A DNA stretch of 64,000 nt from Mucilaginibacter rivuli. GTDB lineage: Bacteria; Bacteroidota; Bacteroidia; Sphingobacteriales; Sphingobacteriaceae. Of the stretch, positions 14,620 to 25,600 are shown one piece after another. The notes beneath the pieces were generated by a model that had not been told where the DNA came from, made no database searches, and worked only from the letters and a program-made list of their open reading frames with translations. Both the position numbers and the translations under genes were made by a program. The first letter of the stretch is position 1. Every line of letters begins with the position of its first letter. The stretch is from contig NZ_JAHXPQ010000002.1 in NCBI RefSeq assembly GCF_019391655.1, positions 744,001 to 808,000 of the forward strand, written 5' to 3'.

Positions 14620-16734
14620 TTATTCCAATGTCTTCGGCAGCATAATTAAAAAGCTGGCGCCTTTGCCTGGTTCTGATGTTACCTCAATGTGGCCCTGGTG
14701 TTTTTCAATGATCCCGAAAACGATGGAAAGGCCCAGGCCGGTACCTTCGCCAACATCCTTGGTGGTAAAAAAGGGATCGTAAATTTTTTGTTTTACTTTC
14801 TCGGTCATGCCCACACCGGTGTCGGTAATTTCAATGGTGATGTTTTCAGGATAATCTTTGGTTACAATTAATATGCTTTCTTTTTGATGCTCTTCTTTTT
14901 CGATGATTGCCTGTATCCCATTTTGGATAATATTCATAAAAACCTGGCTTATTTTACCCGGGTAGCAATTAAGCATGGGCAGTTTATCTAAAACAGGTGT
15001 TATCTCAATATAGTATGGGATGGAGCTGCGTAATATTACCAGGGTGCTCAGTATGGTTTTGTTAATATCGGTCAGTTTCAGCTCAACCTCATCGGTACGG
15101 CTAAATGCCCTGAGGCTTTGAATGATCTCGGCCGTTCGGGCCGCACCATCTTCAATGCCATTAAGCAATTCGGTTATTTCAGTTTTAATGTAATTAAGAT
15201 CAATGTTCTCCTTGTATTTTATTATATCGTCATATTTTGCCTTTTCAATGGGCGCCTGCTCAAGCGAACTATACATATCTAACAAGGTAAATACCTCATC
15301 CATATCAAGCTTTAGTGGTTTTATGTTCGATTTTACAAAGTTGATGGGGTTATTAATTTCGTGGGCTATACCAGCTGTAAGCTGGCCAAGAGATGCCATC
15401 TTTTCTGTTTCAACCAGTTGGAATTGCGCTTCCTTCAGATTCTCAATAAGCCGGGTTAAGCTACGGTTACTCTCCAATAATTCGCGGGTGCGCTCAACCA
15501 CTTTGGATTCGAGCATAATATTTTGCTCGGTTATCAACCGTTCATTCTCACGCGCAATCCTTAACGCTAATGATTGCGAATCGATGTTTTGAGAGCGGTA
15601 AAAGTTTATCTTATCAGCTAAAGCTATCGAAAATATGACCAACTCAATGGTTGATGTGATGAGTACAATATCGGCAGTAAAATCATTGTACGGTACATAG
15701 CCCTTGCTCCGGCCTACCGAAACCAAAACAGATATCAGGAAAAGGCACCAGCCAAGCATAAAAAACTTTGCAGGTTTATAACCTTTTTTATACATGTAAA
15801 TGCCAATAGCCAAGAGCGATATACAACCCAGGCTAACTAAAACGGTAATAAGGCCATACGCAAAGTTGAAGTTATTGGTAGCGATAAATAAAATAGGTGT
15901 TGCAAAAAGGAAAGCCAAACCCATGGTAAACTTAAAAATGTTTTTGTTTTGGTTTCTTAACTGTAAAAACTCGGTAACAAAAAGCAGGATAGATAGCCAG
16001 AAAAAAATACGGCTAAACGGAACGAGGTAATTATTATACAGCGATGGGTTAACAAGGCTATAACCATAATTACGGGTTAAGGCCTGCGATACACCTAAAA
16101 ATATGATATAAGCTACATAATACAGGTAACTATTTTCTTTAACAACAAAAAAAAGCAAAAGGTTATAAAACATCATAATAATAACGATGCCCATAAAAAT
16201 GCCGAAGGTTATGGTTTTTGAGCTATACCGCTCAAAATACCTTTCAGCGCTGCTAAATTCAATAGGTATAGAGTTGGGTACATTGCTTTCAATACGGAGG
16301 TAAATTGTACGTGCCGAATCGGGCATGAGGGTACAATTTATCATATTTGCCTTTGGTAGCAGTGTTTGTTTATTGTTATTGTTAACACTTAAGTGTACGG
16401 GGTGCTCACCTGATTTTCCGGGGATATATAAATCGAAGCACTCAATAACACTTGCATTAATACTGATAGGGATATATGGCTGGTTTGTTTTATTACGCAA
16501 AACTAATTTGAGCCATATCACCGGGTTTGATACCTTTAAACTTGGTAATGAACTGCTCCAGGTTTTAAACCCTGCATTTTTTAGTATATCATTAATAGTT
16601 AAATTGCGGGTAGGGTCTTCTAAAGCGGTAAAGTAATTTTTGTTGATCAGCTTTGTTTCATTACCATGCAGGGTAAGTGTATCTGTTGATGCCAATATCC
16701 TTAAGCTTAGTAAGGATAGGATAAGTAACAGCAT
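14620..16734 (-). CDS. 7TMR-DISM sensor histidine kinase
   Basis: The protein has 704 residues from ATG 16734, chosen because a signal peptide (LLLILSLLSLRILAS) starts there; ATG 16812 would add 26. A periplasmic 7TMR-DISMED2-like beta domain (about 30-175) is followed by seven transmembrane helices (about 185-390), a coiled coil, a HisKA-like region with the H-box ASLGQLTAGIAHEINNPINF, and an HATPase_c domain with DTGVGM and GEGTGLGLSI. Family members are thought to sense small carbohydrate-like ligands. It should phosphorylate a response regulator; the divergent gene at 16880 is the obvious candidate. Helix 1 of the kinase has the Asn-Asn-Pro form typical of hybrid-type sensor kinases. Confidence 0.92.
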   Translation of the reverse strand: MLLLILSLLSLRILASTDTLTLHGNETKLINKNYFTALEDPTRNLTINDILKNAGFKTWSSSLPSLKVSNPVIWLKLVLRNKTNQPYIPISINASVIECFDLYIPGKSGEHPVHLSVNNNNKQTLLPKANMINCTLMPDSARTIYLRIESNVPNSIPIEFSSAERYFERYSSKTITFGIFMGIVIIMMFYNLLLFFVVKENSYLYYVAYIIFLGVSQALTRNYGYSLVNPSLYNNYLVPFSRIFFWLSILLFVTEFLQLRNQNKNIFKFTMGLAFLFATPILFIATNNFNFAYGLITVLVSLGCISLLAIGIYMYKKGYKPAKFFMLGWCLFLISVLVSVGRSKGYVPYNDFTADIVLITSTIELVIFSIALADKINFYRSQNIDSQSLALRIARENERLITEQNIMLESKVVERTRELLESNRSLTRLIENLKEAQFQLVETEKMASLGQLTAGIAHEINNPINFVKSNIKPLKLDMDEVFTLLDMYSSLEQAPIEKAKYDDIIKYKENIDLNYIKTEITELLNGIEDGAARTAEIIQSLRAFSRTDEVELKLTDINKTILSTLVILRSSIPYYIEITPVLDKLPMLNCYPGKISQVFMNIIQNGIQAIIEKEEHQKESILIVTKDYPENITIEITDTGVGMTEKVKQKIYDPFFTTKDVGEGTGLGLSIVFGIIEKHQGHIEVTSEPGKGASFLIMLPKTLE

Positions 16735-16819
16735 GTGTTTTTTTAGTAACAAAGGAGTTAAATTAGATTGCTGCAAATGTAATAGATATGCAAAATTAAA
16801 CTTTAACTGCACTTTTTAG

Positions 16820-16849
16820 TTAAAGTATATTTACAATATAATAAATTTG
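16820..16849 (+). promoter_or_regulatory. Probable housekeeping promoter of the response regulator gene
   Basis: TAAATTTG (16842-16849) matches the Bacteroidota -7 consensus TAnnTTTG. TTA at 16820-16822 lies at the expected 19-nt spacing. The ATG at 16880 follows 31 nt later. Confidence 0.5.
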
Positions 16850-16879
16850 AAAATTACTAACCCGATCCAATAATAAATT

Positions 16880-17338
16880 ATGGCGATGATGCAATTTGGA
16901 GTACTGTACGTAGATGACGAGATACATAATTTAAATAGCTTTAAAGCAGCATTCCGTCGCGATTTTAATATTTTCACAGCACAGTCTGCCCGCGAAGGCC
17001 GCCGCATACTCGACCAGAATGAAATTGCTGTAATAGTTACCGACCAACGCATGCCCGGTATGACGGGGATAGAATTTTTAGAATCCATCATCCCCATATA
17101 CCCCGATACGATACGTATTTTGTTAACTGGTTTTTCTGATGTTAATGCTGTTATGGATGCGATCAACCGTGGGCAGGTATATAAATACCTGGTTAAGCCC
17201 TGGGCCGATGAAGAGCTGAAAATGTATATTCAAAACGCGATGGAAATATACCACCTCCGCAGGGAAAATAAAGACCTTGCCCAAAAGCTCGAAAAAGCTA
17301 ATGAGCAATTAAATGCCTTAAAAGCTTCGGGATTGTAA
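16880..17338 (+). CDS. Single-domain response regulator with coiled-coil tail
   Basis: The 152-residue protein is a REC domain (residues 4-122) with the acidic pocket YVDDE, phosphoacceptor Asp in VTDQRMPGMTG, the Thr/Ser switch in LLTGF and the Lys in YLVKPW. About 30 residues of predicted coiled coil follow (RRENKDLAQKLEKANEQLNALK). It has no DNA-binding output, so it probably acts by protein contact. It is divergent from the 7TMR-DISM kinase at 14620, its likely partner. ATG 16880 is preferred; Met4 or Met5 are possible. Confidence 0.9.
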   Translation: MAMMQFGVLYVDDEIHNLNSFKAAFRRDFNIFTAQSAREGRRILDQNEIAVIVTDQRMPGMTGIEFLESIIPIYPDTIRILLTGFSDVNAVMDAINRGQVYKYLVKPWADEELKMYIQNAMEIYHLRRENKDLAQKLEKANEQLNALKASGL

Positions 17339-17440
17339 CATCTATTTTACTTCAAAGTTTTTTTGTAGTTTTATCGCTTAAATTGGTGTTGCTGCTTATT
17401 GCCTGCCACACCGGTTTAACCTAATAACTATTAATTAAAC

Positions 17441-20400
17441 GTGCTAAAAATTTTAAAGCAAATTTTATTATTTGCTACGTGCTTATTATTGGCCGTAGGT
17501 TCCCGTGCTCAATCGGGTAACTCCAATATAGGTACGGAGTTTTGGACCGCCTACATGACGCACATTAACGGTGCAACCGGTGGCAGCGCGTCCCAAATGA
17601 TACTCTATATTGCTTCTGACGTAGCCACCACCGGCACGGTAAGTATTACCGATAATAGTTTTACCGCTATAAATTTTACCGTTGCACCTAATGTTGCTAC
17701 ATTGGTTGCAATACCAAGTGCGGCTTACCTGGGTAACACCAATGGCACGCAAACAAAGGGCTTGCATATCACCAGCAAAAATCCCATAGCGGTTTATGCC
17801 CATATTTATGCCAGCTCGGTATCAGGAGCAACGCTATTGCTCCCTGTAAATACAATGGCCAATGATTATTACTCGCTAAATTATACCCAGTTATCAAATG
17901 CAACGCCATCATATTCAACTTTTATGGTTATTGCTACAGAAGATAACACTACAGTGGATATCACCCCATCGGCAGCCTTAATTAACGGGGCAGCAGCAAA
18001 TGTTAAATTCACCATAACTTTAAACAAAGGACAGGTTTACCAGGGCTTGTCTAATACTGATCTTACCGGAACGCACATTGTTTCGGTTAGTAATGGGGGC
18101 TCGGGTTGCAAAAAGATAGCTGTTTTTTCGGGAAGCAATAAAATTTATATTGGTTCGCCGGTAACGTCGTCCGATAATCTTTTTCAGCAGGTTTATCCAA
18201 CAGCGTCATGGGGGAAAAATTACATCACAGTTCCGTTAAAAACCCGTAATTACGATGTTTTCCGTATTGTACTGAGTGATCCGTCAACTACGGTTACGTT
18301 AAATGGCTCGGTTGTGCCGCTTGCTTCGTTTACCAATAATCTGTACTATCAATTTAACAGCCAGGCACCCAATGTAATATCGGCTGATAAACCTATACAG
18401 GTTATACAATATGCTGTTACTCAAAATAACGGTATAACGGGATTAAAAGCTTTAACAGGAGATATTGGCGACCCTGAAATGATCTACTTAAACCCGCTTG
18501 AGCAAAATATAGACCATGTTACACTATACTCAACAAATAAATATCTTATTTTAAACGGCTTTATTAACGTGGTGATACCCACAAGCGCGGTATCAACTTT
18601 TTTATTGGATGGCGTATCACAGGCAGCAAATTTTGCACCTGTTCCGGGTAATACGGCCTACTCATATGCGCAACTCACAGCAACAACCGGGGCAACGCAT
18701 AATATTGCCGCGGGTCAGGGTTTCAACGCTATTGCTTATGGTTTTGGTTCGGCAGAGTCATACGGTTATGCGGCGGGCACCAATGTTAAAAACCTGAATG
18801 AGTACACGCAATTTAAAACACCGGGTACCAATACTGTTGCAACAACAGGGTGTACCGGAGTAAGTTTTTCGCCGGAGGTGGTATTGCCATATACTACGAC
18901 AAGTATTACCTGGGATTTTGGTAAAGGTACAACACCTGTTGTTCAAACAAATCCAACATTCCAAAGTACCATAACAAAAGGTAATCAAACTTTATATGTG
19001 TATGATTACGGGCAAACCATAACGTACCCAACAGCAGGAACTTACGCTGTAAATGTTACCGTTGTTGACCCAATAACCACAGCTTGCGGTTCAGATGAAA
19101 CGGTAAGTTTAAACTATACCGTTGTTGACCCTCCGTCAGCTAAATTTTCATCACGCGATACGCTTTGTTTGGCAGATACCATTGGTTTTAAAGACCTGAG
19201 TACCGGAACAGCAGGTATTAACGGATGGCATTGGAGTTTTGGCAATGGCGATACATCAAACGTGCAAAACCCGGTCTATAGATTTTTAAGTCCGGGCAAT
19301 TATACTGTCGGCTTATCCGTGAGTTCGGGTACGGCATGCCCTTCATCGCTTTATACCAAAAATATCCATGTACGCCCCGCGCCGGTAGCCGATTTTACTT
19401 TCTCGACACCCGATTGCGAAACACAGGCCGTTACACTTTCAGACAGGTCATCCACAGCCGAAGGGCAGATCATTCACTGGATATGGGATTACGGAGATGG
19501 CAGCACTGTAGAGACGCGTATTAATAATCTTCCGTTTACGCATATTTATGCTGCAGCAGGTACGTATACAGTTAAATTACAACTGTTAACCGATAAAAAT
19601 TGTACAAGCACATCGGTAAACAAAAGCATCACTATACATCCGCGCCCCGTTGTTGATTTTGGTTTACCCGATGTGTGTTTGGCCAACGCCACAGCCTCAT
19701 TTACCGATAAGAGCACGATAAGCGATAACAGCCAGGCACAGTTTAAATACCTGTGGAATTTTGGCGATACTAACGCCACCATAGCTAATCCTAATATCAG
19801 CACGGCTAAAAACCCTTCCCATAAATTTATCGGGGGCGGCACTTATACCATTAGTTTGTCGGTAACATCAAAAGATACGTGTACTACCACCCTGACGAAA
19901 ACATTTACTGTAAGCGGGGTGGCTAATTTTAGTTCGGTATCACTATCGTGTGCTACCGATAGCGTACAGTTTACCGATAAAACTAATGGCGCTACGGCGG
20001 CATCATCGGCCTGGCACTGGGATTTTGGCACGGGCGATACCTCAAATGTACAGAACCCCAGGTACCTGTTTAAAATTCCGGGCGATTATACCGTTAAGCT
20101 AACGGTAACCGGGCATAATGGCTGCTCAACAACAGCATACAGCGCGCCGGTACATATTTACAAAAGGCCCGTAGCTGATTTTGTGTTTTCAAGTTTGGAT
20201 TGCGAAAGCGGGCAAATTACATTTACCGACAAATCGACCAGTGCCGAAGGTACCAATGTTAAATGGGTATGGGATTATGGTGATGGCAGCGTAATTGATA
20301 CCCGCTCAGTTAGCACGGCATTTACCCATGTGTTTGCAACCGCGGGTACTTATGTAGTAAAACTATATACCATTACAAATAATGGTTGTAGTAGCTTTAC

Positions 20401-22549
20401 AACAAGTAAAGCGGTATTGGTACACCCTAAGCCGGTGGTTGATTTTGGTTTGCCAGATGTTTGCCTGGCCAATGCTGTAGCAACATTTATTGATAAAAGT
20501 ACCATTAGCGATAATACCCAGGCGCAATTTAAATACCTCTGGAACTTTGGGGATGCCAGCGCTACGATTGCAAACCCCAATACCAGCATTGTGAAAAATC
20601 CTACGCACCAGTATACAAAAGGGGGTACGTACACCATATCACTTACTGTTACATCAAAAGATACCTGTACTGCCACCGCTACTAAAACATTTGTGATAAG
20701 CGGGCAGGCCAGTTTTACATCGGCAGCAAACTCATGCCCTGCGGATAGCATACAGTTTACCGATAAAACAAACGGCGCCACACCGGCATCATCGGCATGG
20801 CATTGGGTGTTTGGCTCTACAGGTGATACATCTAACATACAAAACACCAAATACGCGTTTAAAAACCCGGGAAACTATACGGTTAGCCTTACGGTAACGG
20901 GGCATAACGGCTGCTCGGTAACTAATTACAGTTCGTCAGTACATATTTATACCAAGCCTGTAGCCGGGTTTACCTGGTCGGCAATTGATTGCGAAACACA
21001 GGCAATAACCTTTACCGATAAATCAACCAGTACAGAGGGTACTAATGTTAAATGGGTATGGGATTATGGCGACGGCAGTGCAATTGATACCCGTAACAGC
21101 AACGCGGCATTTACACATATCTTTGCCAAAGCAGGCACTTACAATGTTAAACTATACACCACAAGCAGTTTGGGATGTTTAAGTTTAACCGTTACTAAAG
21201 CGGTAATAGTAAACCCATTGCCAACAAAAGATTTTACCATACCCGATGTTTGCCTGAATGATACCTATGCTCAGTTTTCGGCATTATCTTCCATCGCTGA
21301 TAATAGTACATCAACTTACACCTGGAATTTTGGTGATGCGTTGCTAAGTACCCTAAACAACCCAAATACAGCCACCGGGTTAACGGTAAGTCATAAATAC
21401 ACTGCAACGGGTAATTATAATGTTCATCTTACCATTACTTCAGCAAAAGGCTGTGTGGTTGATACGGTAAAGCAATTCACGGTTAATGGCTCATCGCCGC
21501 AATCAAAATTTGTGGTGCTTAACAGTGCTGCCCTGTGCAGCAACCGTGAGGTTTTCTTTGTGGATAGCGCATCTGTGCCGGGCTTTGGCAATGGCAGTGT
21601 TACCAGTGTGGATATGTATTACGATTATGCCAATAACCCGACAGTGAAAACACATTATGCGCACCCAACATATGGGCAATTGTTTAGGCATACGTATCCA
21701 AAAGATGCTTTAGCGCATACTTATACTGTGGTAATGGATGCTTACTCAGGTGCTTCATGCGTTAATCGTTCTACACAAAGTATAACGGTGCTGGGAGTAC
21801 CTACGCTTACATTTCCGGCTATCAGCCCGGTTTGTGTTAATGCCCCGCCATTCCAGTTACAGATAACACAAACGGGGCCTGTGGGTACACCCGGTGCTGT
21901 ATTTACAGGTACGGGGGTATCTTCAACCGGATTGTTTAGCCCGGCTGTTGCAGGCGTAGGTACGTTTACTATTCAATGTATTTATACATCGGCCAACAGT
22001 TGCGCTGATACCTTATCGCAAACAGTAACCGTGGAGCCCGTGGCTACTATATCTGCAGGGCCCGATCTGCTTATTTTAGCCGGGGGGCGCACTACATTAA
22101 AAGCTACAGCCACGGGCTCAAATCTCACTTACCTCTGGTCGCCTGCTACGGGCTTAGATCATGCTGATATTTTGAACCCGGTTGCGGCACCATCAGGCAA
22201 TACCAAATATACCCTTACCGTTACATCAACTACTCAAAATGTACCCTGCGCGGTAACATCATCAATGACGGTTACCGTGCTGCAGGCACCGGGCATCCCA
22301 ACAGGCTTTACACCCAATGGTGATGGTTTAAATGATGCCTGGGTAATTCAAAACCTGGATACCTACCCGGGAGCTACCGTAAATGTGTTTAGCAGAAGTG
22401 GCGAAAAAGTATTTTCGTCGATTGGATACTCAACCCCATGGGATGGCCGTTATAACGGTGTAGATTTACCCGTAGGTACCTATTATTATATTATCGACCC
22501 TAAAAACGGGCGTAGTAAAATAAGTGGTTATGTTGCTATTATAAGGTAA
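17441..22549 (+). CDS. Giant T9SS-secreted multi-PKD protein with IgGFc-binding-like N-terminus
   Basis: The protein has 1702 residues from a GTG start, with a signal peptide ending about SRAQS. Residues 30-440 look like an IgGFc-binding protein N-terminal domain (GTEFWTAYM, then VYAHIYASSVSGATLLLPV). At least eight PKD-type domains follow (about 560-1400) with WxFGxGDTSNVQNPxYxF and WDYGDG(S) cores, in a higher-order repeat of about 262 residues. A further Ig-like region precedes the type B sorting domain (about 1615-1702: IPTGFTPNGDGLNDAW, FSRSGEKVF, LPVGTYYY). It should be exported across the outer membrane by T9SS and displayed on or released from the surface, perhaps as an adhesin. It is first in a tandem with its paralog at 22614 and the PorP-like protein at 26293. 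Confidence 0.88.
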   Translation: MLKILKQILLFATCLLLAVGSRAQSGNSNIGTEFWTAYMTHINGATGGSASQMILYIASDVATTGTVSITDNSFTAINFTVAPNVATLVAIPSAAYLGNTNGTQTKGLHITSKNPIAVYAHIYASSVSGATLLLPVNTMANDYYSLNYTQLSNATPSYSTFMVIATEDNTTVDITPSAALINGAAANVKFTITLNKGQVYQGLSNTDLTGTHIVSVSNGGSGCKKIAVFSGSNKIYIGSPVTSSDNLFQQVYPTASWGKNYITVPLKTRNYDVFRIVLSDPSTTVTLNGSVVPLASFTNNLYYQFNSQAPNVISADKPIQVIQYAVTQNNGITGLKALTGDIGDPEMIYLNPLEQNIDHVTLYSTNKYLILNGFINVVIPTSAVSTFLLDGVSQAANFAPVPGNTAYSYAQLTATTGATHNIAAGQGFNAIAYGFGSAESYGYAAGTNVKNLNEYTQFKTPGTNTVATTGCTGVSFSPEVVLPYTTTSITWDFGKGTTPVVQTNPTFQSTITKGNQTLYVYDYGQTITYPTAGTYAVNVTVVDPITTACGSDETVSLNYTVVDPPSAKFSSRDTLCLADTIGFKDLSTGTAGINGWHWSFGNGDTSNVQNPVYRFLSPGNYTVGLSVSSGTACPSSLYTKNIHVRPAPVADFTFSTPDCETQAVTLSDRSSTAEGQIIHWIWDYGDGSTVETRINNLPFTHIYAAAGTYTVKLQLLTDKNCTSTSVNKSITIHPRPVVDFGLPDVCLANATASFTDKSTISDNSQAQFKYLWNFGDTNATIANPNISTAKNPSHKFIGGGTYTISLSVTSKDTCTTTLTKTFTVSGVANFSSVSLSCATDSVQFTDKTNGATAASSAWHWDFGTGDTSNVQNPRYLFKIPGDYTVKLTVTGHNGCSTTAYSAPVHIYKRPVADFVFSSLDCESGQITFTDKSTSAEGTNVKWVWDYGDGSVIDTRSVSTAFTHVFATAGTYVVKLYTITNNGCSSFTTSKAVLVHPKPVVDFGLPDVCLANAVATFIDKSTISDNTQAQFKYLWNFGDASATIANPNTSIVKNPTHQYTKGGTYTISLTVTSKDTCTATATKTFVISGQASFTSAANSCPADSIQFTDKTNGATPASSAWHWVFGSTGDTSNIQNTKYAFKNPGNYTVSLTVTGHNGCSVTNYSSSVHIYTKPVAGFTWSAIDCETQAITFTDKSTSTEGTNVKWVWDYGDGSAIDTRNSNAAFTHIFAKAGTYNVKLYTTSSLGCLSLTVTKAVIVNPLPTKDFTIPDVCLNDTYAQFSALSSIADNSTSTYTWNFGDALLSTLNNPNTATGLTVSHKYTATGNYNVHLTITSAKGCVVDTVKQFTVNGSSPQSKFVVLNSAALCSNREVFFVDSASVPGFGNGSVTSVDMYYDYANNPTVKTHYAHPTYGQLFRHTYPKDALAHTYTVVMDAYSGASCVNRSTQSITVLGVPTLTFPAISPVCVNAPPFQLQITQTGPVGTPGAVFTGTGVSSTGLFSPAVAGVGTFTIQCIYTSANSCADTLSQTVTVEPVATISAGPDLLILAGGRTTLKATATGSNLTYLWSPATGLDHADILNPVAAPSGNTKYTLTVTSTTQNVPCAVTSSMTVTVLQAPGIPTGFTPNGDGLNDAWVIQNLDTYPGATVNVFSRSGEKVFSSIGYSTPWDGRYNGVDLPVGTYYYIIDPKNGRSKISGYVAIIR
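19652..21229 (+). repeat. Higher-order in-frame repeat within the giant PKD gene
   Basis: The segment beginning VDFGLPDVCLANA recurs at 19652 and 20438 (786 bp, 262 codons). A diverged third copy (KDFTIPDVCLND) begins 789 bp further on. Each unit contains three different PKD domains, so amplification worked on a three-domain block, not on single domains. The DNA copies have diverged at many synonymous sites. Confidence 0.8.
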
Positions 22550-22613
22550 CATAAATAATTTACATAATTTTATCGGAAATAACATTATCATTTGAGTAGA
22601 AAGCTACACCTGT

Positions 22614-25600
22614 GTGAAATATTTAAAAATTGTATTTACCACCCTGCTTTGCCTGGTGTTTTTTAACGTATACCCGCAAGTAAACACAACAAATAAGGGT
22701 ACCGATTTTTGGCTGGCATACATGCAGAATATCCGGGGTATTAACAATACCAACGGGCCTGTAGGTATGGAGGTATATATTACCAGCGATGTAAATACTA
22801 CAGGTAGTATCACCTTTGCTGATGGCAGTGCTCCACAAAATTTTACTGTTACAGCCAATCAGGTGGTGGATCTGACCATACCACAATCATTATTTTTAGA
22901 TGCTGCGGGGCAATTCTTAAAAGGGATACACATTACATCGGCCAAGCCAATAGTCGTATTCGCGCATATACATGCTAACGCGGTATCCGGTGCTACATTG
23001 GTTTTACCGGTTACTACGCTTGGTAAAGATTATTACTCCATCAATTATAAGCAGCAATCAAATGAAGCAATAGCTTATTCGGCCTTTGTTGTTGTTGCTA
23101 CCGAAGACAGCACGGTAGTGACCATCACCCCCAAAGCGACTTTGACAGATAATAAACCGGCAGGGGTGCCATTTACAATCAATTTAAAAAAAGGAGAGTT
23201 ATACCAGGGACTATCAGGAACGGACCTTACCGGTACCCGCATACAATCTGTTAGTGTTGGGAGCAGTACCTGTAAAAAGATAGCTGTTTTTTCGGGCAGC
23301 AGCAAGGTTTTTATTGGCTGTAACTCTGGGGTCATCTCGTCTGATAATTTATTTCAGCAGGTGTATCCAACTGCAACCTGGGGCAAAAATTATTATACGG
23401 TACCGTTAAAAGGCCGTAATTATGATATCTTTCGTATCGTATTGAGCGACCCGAACACCAATGTAACCTTGAACGGAACTGCTTTAAATCAAAATAGCTT
23501 TACCAATGGGCTTTATTATGAATTTAACAGTAGTACCCCCAATATCATTACAGCTGATAAACCCATACAGGTGGTACAGTACGCCGTTACCCAGGGTAAA
23601 ACTATAAATTGTATAAACGACCCATCTGATGTTGGCGATCCGGACATGGTATTTTTAACGCCGGTAGAGCAAACCATAACGCAGGCCACGCTTTATTCAA
23701 CACCTAAAGAGAATATTACAAGGCAGTTTATTAATGTGATCATCAAAACCGCAGCAGCCTCCACTTTTAGTATTGATGGTGTGGTACAGACCGGATTTTC
23801 TACGTTTGGGCTCGACCCAACCTATTCTGCCGGGCAGTTTTCGGTGAGTTCGGGGACGCATAATATCAGTGCGGGCGATGGTTTTAACGCCATTGCTTAT
23901 GGCTTTGGTAATGCAGAATCATATGTGTATGCTGCCGGGGCTAATCTGAAAGACCTCAACCAATATGTTCAGATAAATGACCCTGTAACCAATGCGGCGG
24001 TTACCAGCGGCTGTACGGCGCAAAGTTTTACGGCTAACGTAACGTTGCCGTACCAAACCACTAAGTTAACATGGGATCTTAAAAATGGGTCTGCAACATA
24101 CACGGATAATAACCCGCAGGTTGTTAAAACCACACAAAAGGGAACCCAAACCTTATATCAATATAATTACCCTAATCCGGTGAGTTATCCGGTGGCAGGC
24201 ATTTATGACATTAACGTAATGGCTTTTAACCCCAACGCCGATGTTTGCGGGGCAACTGCTACCATCGATCTGAATTTTAGTATCATTGATCCGCCGGTTG
24301 CCAAATTTACTTCACGCGATACGCTTTGTACCGCTGATACGATAATGTTTCATGATAAAACCGATAGTATTGCAAACCCTGTTATTAAATGGCATTATGA
24401 TTTTAACACAGGTGATACCTCAAACCTGCGGAATCCTGTTTATTCGTTTTTAAATCCGGGCAATTACACGGTAAGCCTTACCGCAAAAGGAGCTACAGGG
24501 TGCGTATCGAACGTGTTTCAGAAAAAGATCCACGTTTACCCGATGCCGGTGGCAAAATTTACCTATTCAACACCTGATTGCGATACCCGGTTGGTTACAT
24601 TTACAGACCAGTCTACAACGGCAGAACGGCCCATAACACAATGGGTTTATGATTTTGGCGATGGCAGCGCCCTGCAAACTCAAACTACCAACGCGCCGGT
24701 TAACCATATTTTTACCGGGGCCGGTAAATTTGCCGTGAAACTTTATAACATTACCGATAAGGGCTGCCCGGGAAAAACCTTTACAGATACTGTTAATGTG
24801 CATCCGCTGCCGGTTATCAAAGTTGTATTGCCTGATGTTTGCATATCCGATGTGGTTGCGCAGTTTAGCGATCAAAGTACCATTGCGGATAAAAGCGAGG
24901 CGCAATTTACGTACCTGTGGAATTTTGGTGATGCTAATTCAACGCCTGCTAATCCCAATACATCTACAGCTAAAAATCCAACACACGCGTTTACAAATGC
25001 AAACCCTGCAAATTATAATTTATCGCTTACGGTTACTTCTAAAGATGGTTGCAGCAGCAAACTTGATACTGTTTTTACCGTGAACGGCGCAAACCCTACG
25101 GCGGCTTTTACAGTACAAAACCCTAATCAATTGTGCAGCAGCCATGATGTGTTTTTTGTGAATAACGCAACTGTGGGTTTTGGTTCGGTTACTAAAATTG
25201 TAATGCAGTATGATCTTAACGATCCTACAAGTATTGTTACCTATAACCGGCCTGCAGCAGGGCAAGTTTTCAGGCATACATACCCGGTATTTTACACGGG
25301 TACAAAAAGTTATACTGTCCGTATGATTGCGTACTCGGGTGGGGCGGCATGCGTATCGCAGCCGTTTGATGTGACGATCACCCTTTTGCCTGTACCGCAG
25401 GTAACCTTTGCACCGCCGGGGCAGTTTTGTGTAAATGCCGCGCCTGCCGACCTTACACCTTACATCACACAAACAGGCGCAACAGGGCCGGCAGGGGTAT
25501 TCTCCGGGAACGGGGTGAGCGGTACAATATTCAGCCCGGCAATAGCAGGAGTGGGCACACATACCATCAGGTACATTTTTACAGCTAACAATGCCTGTGC

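Noticed and set aside
17441..22549. Regular repeats as a CRISPR array
   Set aside because: The repeats are in-frame protein domains with a 262-codon period and synonymous divergence. No 25-40 bp repeat/spacer pattern exists here or elsewhere in the window.
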